12,417 nt of DNA from Pedobacter sp. (GCA_030149995.1 JASLGV010000408.1:1-12417); one strand, 5' to 3'; shown: positions 1-7,658, numbered from the stretch's first letter. A program made the numbers and translations. The notes: generated by a model from the letters alone, not told the origin.

Positions 1-336
1 GGCAAGTAGCATACCCACTGCATGTTCGCCCACTGCGTCGCAGTTCCCTTCCGGTGCATTGATCAGTTTTATCCCTTTTTTATGGGCTACGGCTTCGTCT
101 ATATTGTCTAAACCAGCACCTGCACGCGCTACAAACTGCAGGTTTGTGGCAACTTCCAATAATTCGGCATCAATTCTGAATTTTGTTCTTACAGCAATAC
201 CGGCATAGCCTTTTATTTTATCTAAAGTTTGTTGACGGGTAATCTGTGGTTCATCATCAACCTGGTAACCCAGCAAAGTAGCCTGCTCTTTAAAAGCAGG
301 GTGCAGATCATCAACAATTAATATTTTTTTATTCAT
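1..336 (-). CDS. D-3-phosphoglycerate dehydrogenase-like D-2-hydroxyacid dehydrogenase (N-terminal part, cut by window edge)
   Basis: The minus strand reads 112 codons from the ATG at 336-334 and runs off the left edge in frame. The protein starts MNKKILIVDDLHPAF and contains RAGAGLDNID (about residues 76-85) and NAPEGNCDAVGEHAVGMLLA at the visible end. These are typical of the substrate-binding half of D-isomer-specific 2-hydroxyacid dehydrogenases. The RAGAGLDNID block carries the Arg used to bind the substrate carboxylate, and the segment after NAPEGN begins the NAD-domain crossover helix. Family knowledge suggests 3-phosphoglycerate oxidation, the first step of serine synthesis, or a related 2-hydroxyacid reaction. 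The NAD-binding GxGxxG motif, catalytic Glu/His and any ACT domain lie outside the window, so serA cannot be told from other family members. It is transcribed divergently from the receptor gene at 557. Confidence 0.9.
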   Translation of the reverse strand, partial: MNKKILIVDDLHPAFKEQATLLGYQVDDEPQITRQQTLDKIKGYAGIAVRTKFRIDAELLEVATNLQFVARAGAGLDNIDEAVAHKKGIKLINAPEGNCDAVGEHAVGMLLA

Positions 337-342
337 AATAAG

Positions 343-350
343 CAAATGTA
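343..350 (-). promoter_or_regulatory. Candidate -7 promoter element for the dehydrogenase gene
   Basis: On the minus strand positions 350-343 read TACATTTG, an exact match to the Bacteroidota -7 consensus TAnnTTTG. A -33 TTG is not perfect: the nearest candidate on the minus strand is CTG (375-373), 22 bases upstream. Only six bases separate the element from the ATG at 336. Transcription from it would therefore begin almost at the start codon, giving a leaderless or nearly leaderless message. Confidence 0.45.
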
Positions 351-452
351 ATCATTCGAAACTGGTTAAAAACAGACGAATCTCTACTTAAAATAAGACG
401 AAATGTTTTGGAATTGTAAAAATCTCATTTTACCTGCCATCACAACAAAAAT

Positions 453-474
453 ATTACCCTTTAAGGGCTGTAAT
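453..474. promoter_or_regulatory. Interrupted inverted repeat, possible operator
   Basis: The segment carries ATTAC (453-457) and CCTT (458-461), a single T, then AAGG (463-466), three unpaired bases and GTAAT (470-474). It forms a two-part dyad in the divergent region between the dehydrogenase and the first outer-membrane receptor, about 40 bases upstream of the candidate receptor -7 element. It could be an operator or chance symmetry. No regulator can be named from it. Confidence 0.25.
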
Positions 475-511
475 AAAATGGTTACGACTCCTTTTTTAAA
501 CTTCCTTGCCG

Positions 512-519
512 TTACTTTG
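512..519 (+). promoter_or_regulatory. Candidate -7 element for the first receptor gene
   Basis: TTACTTTG at 512-519 differs from TAnnTTTG only at the second base and lies 37 bases before the ATG at 557, a sensible leader length. No TTG is seen at the expected -33 distance, so the call is weak. Confidence 0.3.
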
Positions 520-556
520 TCTTCCTTTTAGAAACACACATACAATTTATATTTTA

Positions 557-3043
557 ATGAGCCCTTTTAACTTAAAAACCATACGTTTAACCCTCCTATT
601 TCTGAGTATCTCCTGTGCTCTCTTTGCCCAAACAGGAGGAAAAGCAAAAATTACAGGTGTATTAAAAGACGCCAAAACTGCCGAAACCATTCCCTTTGCT
701 TCGGCCGTATTAATCAATTCAACGACGAAAGCAAATGTAAAAATTACACAAACGGATATAAATGGTGTTTTCACCATGAGCGATATCCCTGCCGGAACCT
801 TTACGTTTAAAATCAGCTATGTTGGTTACCAGACCATGGTGCGCGACAATGTTGTCATCACCTCGGCTACCGGAACCTTAAACTTTGGCGAGATTAAAAT
901 GAACACGGCCAAAGGCAATGTACTGAGTGAGGTAACTGTAACCGGCCAGAAAGCGGCCATGCAGATGGGTATTGATAAAAAAGTATTCTCTGTTGATCAA
1001 AGTCTTGTAAGTGAAGGCGGATCGGCTACAGACCTTTTGCAAAATGTACCTTCTGTACAAACCGATATAGACGGGAATGTGAGCTTACGCGGATCAACCG
1101 GTGTAAAAGTGTTAATTGATGGAAAACCATCTCTTATTGCTGGTGGTAATGTTGCGCAGATTTTGCAGTCGATACCGGCCAGTTCCATCGAAACCGTTGA
1201 GCTGATTACCAACCCTTCATCAAAATATGATGCAGAAGGCCAGTCGGGAATTATCAACATCGTTCTGAAAAAGAACACCAAACTTGGCTTTAACGGATCT
1301 GCTGCCCTTACAGCTGGTAACCGCGATAACTACAACGCCAATACCAACCTGAGCTTTCAAAACAGCAAAGTAAATCTTTATGGCAACTACAGCTACCGCT
1401 ATGGTAACCGCTTAGGCGGTGGCTACCAGGATATTTCTTATTTCAATACACCGAGTTCCATTGCTTTTGCCAACCAGAACACCAGGTCTTTATCCTTAGA
1501 TAAAGGACACAATGCAAAGGCGGGTATTGATTATTACCTGACACAAAAAAGTGTAATCAGTCTTTCGGGTGGTTTCAACATCCGTGATAATAACCGTGAT
1601 GATCAGATCAGCATTAACCAGTTAAACAATGCTCTTAATCCGGTTTCTTTAAGCAACCGCAACAACAAGAACGACGGAAGCGGAAACAGTTACGACCTGA
1701 ACCTCGACTTTAGTCATAAGTTCAAAAAACCAAAAGAAGAAATTACATTTAATTTTGGTTACTCTCATGGTACAAACGACAACAACCAGGAGTACAACAC
1801 CAATATATACAACCAAAATGGCTTGCCGGTAAGCCTGCCACCAAGTATTCAGCATACCTATAATACAGGGAACAATACCAACTACAACATCCAGGCAGAC
1901 TATACCCTTCCGCTTGGAAAAGCGGGTAAACTTGAAACCGGTTACCGCAGCCAGATCCGTTTAGGCAGAAATAACCAGGAAGCAGATTCTTTACAAAATG
2001 GTTCTTATGTAACTTATTATGCTCTGAACAATTTCTTTAAGAACAAAGATCAGGTACATGCTCTTTACATCAACTACCAGAATCAGATCGATAATTTCGG
2101 TTATCAGATCGGTTTAAGGGGAGAGAATGCCCAGTTAGACACACATCTGGAAGGTTATGATAAAAACAACAACCTGTATGAGACACCTGGAAAAATTAAA
2201 TACAACCGTTTATACCCAAGTGTATTTTTAACCCAGAAATTTGCATCCGAACAACAGTTACAGTTAAGCTATACCCGTCGTGTTAATCGCCCTCGGGCAT
2301 GGGATATCAATCCGTTCCTGGATGTATCAGATCCTTTAAACTACCGTGCAGGTAACCCGAACCTGTTGCCAGAGGATGTACATTCATTTGAACTGGGCTA
2401 CAGCAAATACTGGAAAAAAGTAACCTTTACTTCGAGCGTATATTTCCGTCAAACCAACGATGTAATACAGCGTGTTAGAAGCGAACCGGATGCTGCTGGT
2501 ATTATTACTTCAACACCACGCAATTTAACCCGCTCCATTAACAGTGGTGTGGAGTTAATTGGCCGTTTCGACCTGATTAAAGCACTTAATTTTACCAGTA
2601 ACGTTAACCTGTATCAAAGTAAAATCGATGCAGTACCTGAATATGGTATTACAAGCACCAACGGTTTTAGCTGGAATGCCAATCTTACAGCAAACTTATC
2701 AGTTATTAAAAACCTGTCGTTCCAGGTACGTGGCGATTACCGCGGTTCAGAAGTAATGGCACAGGGTAAAAGGAATGCGATGTATGGTGTAGATGGTGGC
2801 GCCAAGTATGATTTCCCGAATAAAAAATCATCGTTAAGCTTTAACGTAAGGGATATTTTCAATACACGTAAATGGAGCATGACCACCAACAGTGCTTATT
2901 CAAGTATCGATTTCCAACGCCGGATGCAAGGCACCATGGGTAATATTACTTACTCTTACCGCTTTGGCAAAACGACCTTTGGATTTAAGAAAGGTAAAAA
3001 ATCTGACGATCAGGACAACAGGCCTGACGAAGGTTCATTTTAA
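557..3043 (+). CDS. Outer-membrane beta-barrel protein, TonB-dependent-receptor-like, with carboxypeptidase-regulatory-like domain
   Basis: This 828-residue protein is predicted to sit in the outer membrane. Residues 1-24 form a signal peptide ending ALFA before Gln25. Residues about 31-115 resemble the CarboxypepD_reg-like beta-sandwich (TDINGVFTMSDIPAG, then SYVGYQT). Residues about 125-240 are plug-like, with DIDGNVSLRG, LIDGKPS, ITNPSSKY and GIINIVLKK. The rest is aromatic- and Asn-rich alternating strands, as in the OMP_b-brl_3 family, with YTRRVNRPRAWDINPF and a final strand NITYSYRFGK. A charged tail follows that strand and ends EGSF. Upstream in-frame codons begin with a TTG at 506, but the ATG at 557 places a clean signal peptide at the N-terminus and is preferred. 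No SusD partner adjoins, so a glycan-uptake role is not supported. The transported ligand is unknown. It is a paralogue of the gene at 3104. Confidence 0.9.
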   Translation: MSPFNLKTIRLTLLFLSISCALFAQTGGKAKITGVLKDAKTAETIPFASAVLINSTTKANVKITQTDINGVFTMSDIPAGTFTFKISYVGYQTMVRDNVVITSATGTLNFGEIKMNTAKGNVLSEVTVTGQKAAMQMGIDKKVFSVDQSLVSEGGSATDLLQNVPSVQTDIDGNVSLRGSTGVKVLIDGKPSLIAGGNVAQILQSIPASSIETVELITNPSSKYDAEGQSGIINIVLKKNTKLGFNGSAALTAGNRDNYNANTNLSFQNSKVNLYGNYSYRYGNRLGGGYQDISYFNTPSSIAFANQNTRSLSLDKGHNAKAGIDYYLTQKSVISLSGGFNIRDNNRDDQISINQLNNALNPVSLSNRNNKNDGSGNSYDLNLDFSHKFKKPKEEITFNFGYSHGTNDNNQEYNTNIYNQNGLPVSLPPSIQHTYNTGNNTNYNIQADYTLPLGKAGKLETGYRSQIRLGRNNQEADSLQNGSYVTYYALNNFFKNKDQVHALYINYQNQIDNFGYQIGLRGENAQLDTHLEGYDKNNNLYETPGKIKYNRLYPSVFLTQKFASEQQLQLSYTRRVNRPRAWDINPFLDVSDPLNYRAGNPNLLPEDVHSFELGYSKYWKKVTFTSSVYFRQTNDVIQRVRSEPDAAGIITSTPRNLTRSINSGVELIGRFDLIKALNFTSNVNLYQSKIDAVPEYGITSTNGFSWNANLTANLSVIKNLSFQVRGDYRGSEVMAQGKRNAMYGVDGGAKYDFPNKKSSLSFNVRDIFNTRKWSMTTNSAYSSIDFQRRMQGTMGNITYSYRFGKTTFGFKKGKKSDDQDNRPDEGSF

Positions 3044-3047
3044 TATT

Positions 3048-3086
3048 AAAAAAGTGTCTGAAAAGAATTTCAGGCACTTTTTTTTT
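3048..3086 (+). terminator. Strong intrinsic terminator between the two receptor genes
   Basis: A 16-bp stem pairs 3048-3063 with 3068-3083, with one G·T wobble (3057 with 3074) and a four-base AGAA loop. The core is AAGTGTCTGAAA paired with TTTCAGGCACTT. A run of nine T residues spans 3078-3086. It starts four bases after the stop codon at 3041-3043 and ends 17 bases before the next start codon, so it should stop most transcription leaving the first gene. Confidence 0.9.
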
Positions 3087-3103
3087 GAATAAAAATTAAT
3101 CTC

Positions 3104-5521
3104 TTGAAACAACCTCTACACCAAATATTCTTTACATGCTTACTGCTGCTGATTGGCTCTGTTGCCCTGGCAGCAGAAAAAGGCATGATTACCGGAAAAG
3201 TAGTAGAATTACCCAATGGCCTACCCGTTCCTGCGGCCGTTATTTCTGTATATGCATCCGGTTCCGAACAGGTTATAACCACCACAGCCACCGATGAAAA
3301 CGGTTTCTTCAGCGTAAAAAACCTAAAACCGGGAAGCTACCGGATCCGGGTTAGCTTTGTGGGTTTTACTCCCCTGATCGTAAACGATATCCTCTTAACA
3401 GAGAAAAATCCTGAAAAGAACATAGGCTCCCTGAAAATCAGCTCAGACGACAACAACCTGCAGGAAGTAACCATTTCGGTACAGAAACCCACCATAGAAT
3501 TTGGTGCCGATGGCGTTACCTATAACCTCGGATCGTCCTTACTGGCCGAAGGCAGTACAGCAACCGATATCCTTAAAGATGTGCCCATGGTTCAGGTAGA
3601 TATAGATGGGAATGTAAGTATAGCAGGCAAAAAAAGCACACGGGTTTTCATTGACGGGAAACCTTCAGATTATATGACCTCCAATATTGCCGATTTGCTG
3701 AATGTACTTCCCTCAGATGCCATTGAGAAAATAGAAGTTTTAACCAATCCGCCGGCCAAATACAGCGGCGATGGAGAAGGCATCATCAACATTGTGATGA
3801 AAAAAGGTTTTAAGGTAGGCTTTAACGGGAATGCAGGTATTACCGGCGGATTACGAGGCAATACCAATTCGAATGCAAATGCTTCTTATAAAGCCAAAAC
3901 CTATTCCATCAATGGTAGCGCAGCTTACCGGTACAACATTAACCAGGGAAACAACCACAGTTACCGGGAGAACTTCTTCCCGGATACGACCTTTTATTAC
4001 GATCAATACGGCAATTACAAGAACAAGAGCAAAGGTGGTAACTTAAGAGGCGGACTGAACTGGGATATTACGCCCAAACAAAATTTACGTGTTTCGACCA
4101 ACTATAACAGCAACCGGTCCAATTCAAATTCTTTCAACGAACTGCATTATCTTTCTGAAACCTTTGTTGAGAAAAGACTGCGCAACCAGTTAAATACCGG
4201 AGACGGGAAAAGTCACAATTATTCTTTCAATGCCGATTACAGCATCCAGACCGATACCAGCGGAGGTAAGCTGAGCCTTGGACTAACCTTTAATACCAAT
4301 GGCAACCAGGATCAGCGGGCATATTATACTTCTTATGCACAGCCCAGCACCTTAAAACCCGGGTTGCAGCAAAACCTGAACCATACCGGCAGCAACGGAT
4401 TACAGCTAAATGCCGATTATGAGAAACCCGTTTTTAATAAGCGCGACCGTATTGAAATGGGGTTTGCCTTTAACAAGCAAAACAACGACAACAACCTCTC
4501 TGTACAGAATTATGATTTTGCCAATCAGGTGTTCAACATCAATCCCAAACTGAGCAATCAGTTCCTTTATCATGAAAATATACTGGCTGCTTATGCCACG
4601 TACAATTACCGGAACAATGGCTGGGGAATAAAAACCGGTATCAGGGCAGAGCGAACGGATGTAAATTTCGATCTTTCTACGGGCGATAATTACCATACAA
4701 AACCTTATTTAAGCCTGTTTCCGAATGTATCGGTTAACCGTTTTTTCAAAAAAAGATATAATATAGGTGCCAGCTACAGCATCCGCATCAGCCGGCCAAG
4801 GGAGAATGCGCTGAATCCGCAGGTAAATAATGTAGACACCTTAAACATCTCGTATGGCAATCCCGGCTTAATGCCTTCGTACACACACCAGATGGATGTA
4901 AGTTTTGGTGTTTTTGGGCAAAAATGGTCTTTTACCCCCCGTCTGTCTTATGCCACCAGTAGCGGTGTAATTGAAAGGTACAGAACGGTAATTTTAATTC
5001 CGGGTTCAAATACAGCCCGTTCCGAAACCACTTTTGATAATATAGGAACCAACAACTCGCTGTCTCTTATTTTAATGGGAAATTATAAGCCCACCGGAAG
5101 GTTATCGGCCAATACGAATATCAGCATCATACAAAACCATTATACATCAAAACTGAACAGTGCTTTAAACAGGAACGGACTTTCTTTTAGGGCTGGTATG
5201 AACCTTTCACTGCAACTGCCAAACAAGATCGCCTTCGAGTCTAATTTAAATTACGCCAATAATGCCAGTGCACAGGGAAGAAACAGCGGCTCGCTTACTT
5301 CCGGTTTTTCGGCCAGGAAATTATTTTTTAGCAACCGCCTTAATTTGCGCTTAACGGCAAATGATGTTTTCGGAAACAAAAATAATACGCTGATCAGTGA
5401 AGGTGAAAATTTCAGGCTCCGAAACTTTTCGACCAGCAACACGCAAAATTTTATACTGAGTTTGAACTACCGCTTTACTAAAGTTGCCAAAAGCAAGGTA
5501 CCTGCTCCGGTAGTCAAGTAA
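3104..5521 (+). CDS. Second outer-membrane beta-barrel protein, paralogue of the upstream receptor; TTG start
   Basis: The 805-residue product has the same build as its neighbour. A signal peptide (residues 1-23 or 24, hydrophobic core IFFTCLLLLIGSVALA) is followed by a carboxypeptidase-regulatory-like domain (about 27-112, with TDENGFFSVKNLKPGSYR). A plug-like region follows (about 120-235, with DIDGNVSIAG, FIDGKPS, LTNPPAKY and GIINIVMKK). The rest is an OMP_b-brl_3-type barrel ending ILSLNYRFTK plus a short tail. The start is TTG at 3104. A TGA at 3086-3088 closes the frame upstream, and the first Met codon encodes residue 28, beyond the signal peptide, so a non-ATG start is required. The gene follows a strong terminator with only 17 bases between. 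The ligand is unknown. Plug motifs align closely with those of the first gene while barrel sequences differ strongly, which points to an old duplication with ligand-side divergence. Confidence 0.88.
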   Translation: MKQPLHQIFFTCLLLLIGSVALAAEKGMITGKVVELPNGLPVPAAVISVYASGSEQVITTTATDENGFFSVKNLKPGSYRIRVSFVGFTPLIVNDILLTEKNPEKNIGSLKISSDDNNLQEVTISVQKPTIEFGADGVTYNLGSSLLAEGSTATDILKDVPMVQVDIDGNVSIAGKKSTRVFIDGKPSDYMTSNIADLLNVLPSDAIEKIEVLTNPPAKYSGDGEGIINIVMKKGFKVGFNGNAGITGGLRGNTNSNANASYKAKTYSINGSAAYRYNINQGNNHSYRENFFPDTTFYYDQYGNYKNKSKGGNLRGGLNWDITPKQNLRVSTNYNSNRSNSNSFNELHYLSETFVEKRLRNQLNTGDGKSHNYSFNADYSIQTDTSGGKLSLGLTFNTNGNQDQRAYYTSYAQPSTLKPGLQQNLNHTGSNGLQLNADYEKPVFNKRDRIEMGFAFNKQNNDNNLSVQNYDFANQVFNINPKLSNQFLYHENILAAYATYNYRNNGWGIKTGIRAERTDVNFDLSTGDNYHTKPYLSLFPNVSVNRFFKKRYNIGASYSIRISRPRENALNPQVNNVDTLNISYGNPGLMPSYTHQMDVSFGVFGQKWSFTPRLSYATSSGVIERYRTVILIPGSNTARSETTFDNIGTNNSLSLILMGNYKPTGRLSANTNISIIQNHYTSKLNSALNRNGLSFRAGMNLSLQLPNKIAFESNLNYANNASAQGRNSGSLTSGFSARKLFFSNRLNLRLTANDVFGNKNNTLISEGENFRLRNFSTSNTQNFILSLNYRFTKVAKSKVPAPVVK

Positions 5522-5551
5522 TAAATCCTTTATCTATTTATATATTGCGGC

Positions 5552-6106
5552 ATGGAAACAGAAAACCCATGGAAAACGTTGGACAGTCAGGTCAAATACA
5601 GCAACAACTGGATTGAAGTAACTGAACATGACGTACTAAACCCCGCTGGTGGTTCAGGTATTTATGGAACCGTTCATTTTAAAAACCTGGCCATTGGTAT
5701 TTTACCACTCGATGCAGATTTAAATACCTGGCTGGTTGGCCAGTACCGGTACCCGCTAAAAGCATATAGCTGGGAAATTCCCGAAGGTGGCGGCCCGCTA
5801 CAAGACGATCCGCTGGCAAGCGCAAAAAGAGAACTGCTGGAAGAAACGGGCTTACAGGCCAGGAACTGGCAGGAGATTCAACGTATGCACCTGTCAAATT
5901 CGGTAAGCGATGAATTATCTATTTTATACCTGGCTACAGATTTAACCGAGGGCCTGCCAATGCCCGAAGAAACGGAACAACTGATGCTGAAAAAAGTTTC
6001 TTTTAACGAAGCATACCAAATGGTTTTAAACGGAGAAATAACCGATTCCATGAGCGTAGCAGCCATTTTAAAAGTAAAACTCCTATTTGTAAACGGACAA
6101 TTGTAA
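5552..6106 (+). CDS. NUDIX hydrolase (nucleoside-diphosphate-sugar type)
   Basis: This 184-residue protein should hydrolyse a nucleoside diphosphate linked to another group, in the cytoplasm. The Nudix box lies at residues 79-101: Gly79, five residues, Asp85, seven residues, then RELLEETGL (93-101). The metal-binding Glu94, Glu97 and Glu98 are all present. The first Glu of the consensus is replaced by Asp85. The preceding WEIPEGG is typical of the ADP-ribose pyrophosphatase-like branch. However, the segment after the box reads MHLSNSVSDE and lacks the proline used as an ADP-ribose marker, so the substrate (ADP-ribose, GDP-sugar or other) stays open. The ATG at 5552 lies 30 bases after the receptor stop codon with no terminator between, so read-through from the receptor gene is possible. 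The coding end overlaps a promoter for the next gene. Confidence 0.9.
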   Translation: METENPWKTLDSQVKYSNNWIEVTEHDVLNPAGGSGIYGTVHFKNLAIGILPLDADLNTWLVGQYRYPLKAYSWEIPEGGGPLQDDPLASAKRELLEETGLQARNWQEIQRMHLSNSVSDELSILYLATDLTEGLPMPEETEQLMLKKVSFNEAYQMVLNGEITDSMSVAAILKVKLLFVNGQL

Positions 6107-6118
6107 TGCTTATCTTTG
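6086..6118 (+). promoter_or_regulatory. Bacteroidota-type promoter for the acyltransferase gene
   Basis: TTTG at 6086-6089 and TATCTTTG at 6111-6118 match both parts of the Bacteroidota consensus (TTTG about 19-21 bases before TAnnTTTG), with a 21-base spacer. The -33 part lies inside the end of the NUDIX gene and the -7 part just after its stop. The ATG at 6138 is 19 bases further on, which would give a short leader. This is the best promoter seen in the window. Confidence 0.75.
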
Positions 6119-6137
6119 CCCTTTAATTATTTTTGAA

Positions 6138-6884
6138 ATGCGTAAATTTTTTGGATACCTGTTAAGTCCTTTATTTTATATTTTTTTCGGTTTAACCCTT
6201 TGTATTTTTCATCCCATACAATGGATATGTTATAAACTGGGTGGTTATAAAGCACATAAAATTTCGGTCGATATACTTAACTTTTTCCTTACGTATTGCC
6301 AGCTTTCCCTGGCCAATTCCATTCAGTTCAATAATACCTTTGACTTACCAACAGACAGGCCCATTATTTTTGCAGCCAACCACCAGAGTATGTACGACAT
6401 ACCCGCGTTGATCTGGTTTTTACGTCCCTATCATGCCAAGTTCATTTCCAAAATAGAACTGGCAAAAGGTATTCCTTCAATTTCCATTAACCTGCGTTTG
6501 GGTGGTGGCGCCAATATTAACCGGAAAGATAATAAACAAGCTATTTCTGAAATTATTAAACTGGGCCGCCGCATGAAAGAACACAACTGGAGCACCGTTA
6601 TTTTCCCGGAAGGCACCCGTGCAAAAGACGGACAATTAAAACCTTTTCAGTTTGGAGGAATTGCCACCCTTTTAAAAGCGGTACCCAATGCAATTGTAGT
6701 GCCTGTGGCTATTGAAAACTCCTGGAAAATTGTTCGGTATGGTTCTTTTCCGTTAACCACCGGGAATGCCTTGAAATGGACTGTTTTACAACCCATAGAA
6801 CCGGGCGATAAAACAGCCAACGACATTACGCTTGAAGCAGAAACGGCCATCAGAAAAGTATTAAACCAGCCTTTACCAGCCTAA
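6138..6884 (+). CDS. 1-acyl-sn-glycerol-3-phosphate acyltransferase (PlsC family)
   Basis: The 248-residue protein should transfer an acyl group to the 2-position of lysophosphatidic acid, making phosphatidic acid for phospholipids, at the cytoplasmic face of the inner membrane. The N-terminus has a hydrophobic segment at about residues 5-33. The four LPLAT motifs are visible: NHQSMYDIP (81-89, catalytic His82 and Asp87), GGANINRKD (123-131, Arg129), FPEGTR (156-161) and VPVAIEN (188-194). Length matches the family. Other lysophospholipid or ornithine-lipid acyltransferases share these motifs, so exact substrate specificity is inferred. A promoter at 6086-6118 suggests its own transcription start, with possible co-transcription from the NUDIX gene. 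Its stop codon is only 27 bases from the stop codon of the converging response-regulator gene, and no terminator hairpin is seen between them. Confidence 0.9.
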   Translation: MRKFFGYLLSPLFYIFFGLTLCIFHPIQWICYKLGGYKAHKISVDILNFFLTYCQLSLANSIQFNNTFDLPTDRPIIFAANHQSMYDIPALIWFLRPYHAKFISKIELAKGIPSISINLRLGGGANINRKDNKQAISEIIKLGRRMKEHNWSTVIFPEGTRAKDGQLKPFQFGGIATLLKAVPNAIVVPVAIENSWKIVRYGSFPLTTGNALKWTVLQPIEPGDKTANDITLEAETAIRKVLNQPLPA

Positions 6885-6911
6885 CTTCCCTAAAGCCTTA
6901 CTGCAGAGCGA

Positions 6912-7658
6912 TCAGATATTTTTATTTCCGATTACTTTGAAAAATTCGTCGCGGTAGGTATCGCCAACCGGAATAATTTTATCGCCAATGGTAATGCGGC
7001 TTCTTTCAATGCTTTCGATTTTATCGACTGCAACGATGTAAGATTTATGCACGCGGATAAACTGACCCTTGGTAAGGGCTTCTTCCATTTTTTTCATGCT
7101 TTGCAATGTAATGATGCGTTCATCCTTCGTGAAAATGGAAATGTAATCCTTTAAGCCTTCTATGTACAGAATATCGTGCAGGTATATCTTCTGAATTTTG
7201 TGCTCGGTTTTTACAAAAATAAAATCCTGTACCGGGTTGCTGGTATTTTGCGGTACCGGTGCACTGTATGCCGGTTGAACGGGAGCTGTATTTTCCTGTG
7301 TCTTTGTCTGATTGTGAACCTTCTCTACCGCTTTATAAAAACGATCAAAAGCAATTGGTTTAAGCAGGTAATCAGAAACATTTAAATCATAGCTTTCTAA
7401 AGCATATTGAGGGTAAGCAGTTGTTAAAATGAAATGACATTTATTACCCGCAATTTTTAAAAACTGAATCCCTGTAAGTTCGGGCATCTGGATATCCAGA
7501 AAAACCACATCAATACCTCCGGCCTGCACAATTTGCAAAGCTTCAATCGGATTGGTACTTCGCTTCACCATGGTTAAGAAGGGTACTTTGGAAATATAGT
7601 CTTCCAGAATATCGAGCGCCAGTGGCTCATCATCAACAACAATACAGTTTAGGTTCAT
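6912..7658 (-). CDS. LytTR-family response regulator
   Basis: The 248-residue cytoplasmic transcription factor is the output half of a two-component system. The receiver domain (about 2-117) shows the acidic pair Asp9/Asp10, phospho-acceptor Asp55 in FLDIQMPE, Thr80 in ILTTAYPQYA and Lys100 in DYLLKP. A Gln/Pro-rich linker (about 118-143) joins a LytTR DNA-binding domain (about 145-246), with FIFVKTEHKIQKI, DILYIEGLKDY, FIRVHKSYIVA and ITIGDKIIPVGDTY. LytTR domains usually bind pairs of roughly 9-bp direct repeats one 21-bp step apart. Such repeats occur upstream of the kinase gene at 8778-8837. The gene follows the kinase gene by 43 bases on the same strand, so the two are probably one transcript. 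The leader is A-rich with no Shine-Dalgarno sequence. Confidence 0.95.
   Translation of the reverse strand: MNLNCIVVDDEPLALDILEDYISKVPFLTMVKRSTNPIEALQIVQAGGIDVVFLDIQMPELTGIQFLKIAGNKCHFILTTAYPQYALESYDLNVSDYLLKPIAFDRFYKAVEKVHNQTKTQENTAPVQPAYSAPVPQNTSNPVQDFIFVKTEHKIQKIYLHDILYIEGLKDYISIFTKDERIITLQSMKKMEEALTKGQFIRVHKSYIVAVDKIESIERSRITIGDKIIPVGDTYRDEFFKVIGNKNI

Noticed and set aside
506..556. N-terminal extension of the first receptor from a TTG at 506 (17 extra residues)
   Set aside because: The extension would push the signal peptide inward, and the candidate -7 element TTACTTTG (512-519) lies inside it. The ATG at 557 gives a clean signal peptide.
4406..4696. 96-codon open frame on the minus strand inside the second receptor
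   Set aside because: It is antisense to a barrel-coding region rich in Asn/Gly codons, whose complement gives Val/Ile-rich frames. No start signal or domain is seen.
557..5521. SusC/SusD-type polysaccharide utilisation locus
   Set aside because: There are no SusD-like lipoproteins, glycoside hydrolases or sensor of that kind nearby. Both proteins fit the shorter OMP_b-brl_3 type (about 800 residues) better than SusC (about 1000).
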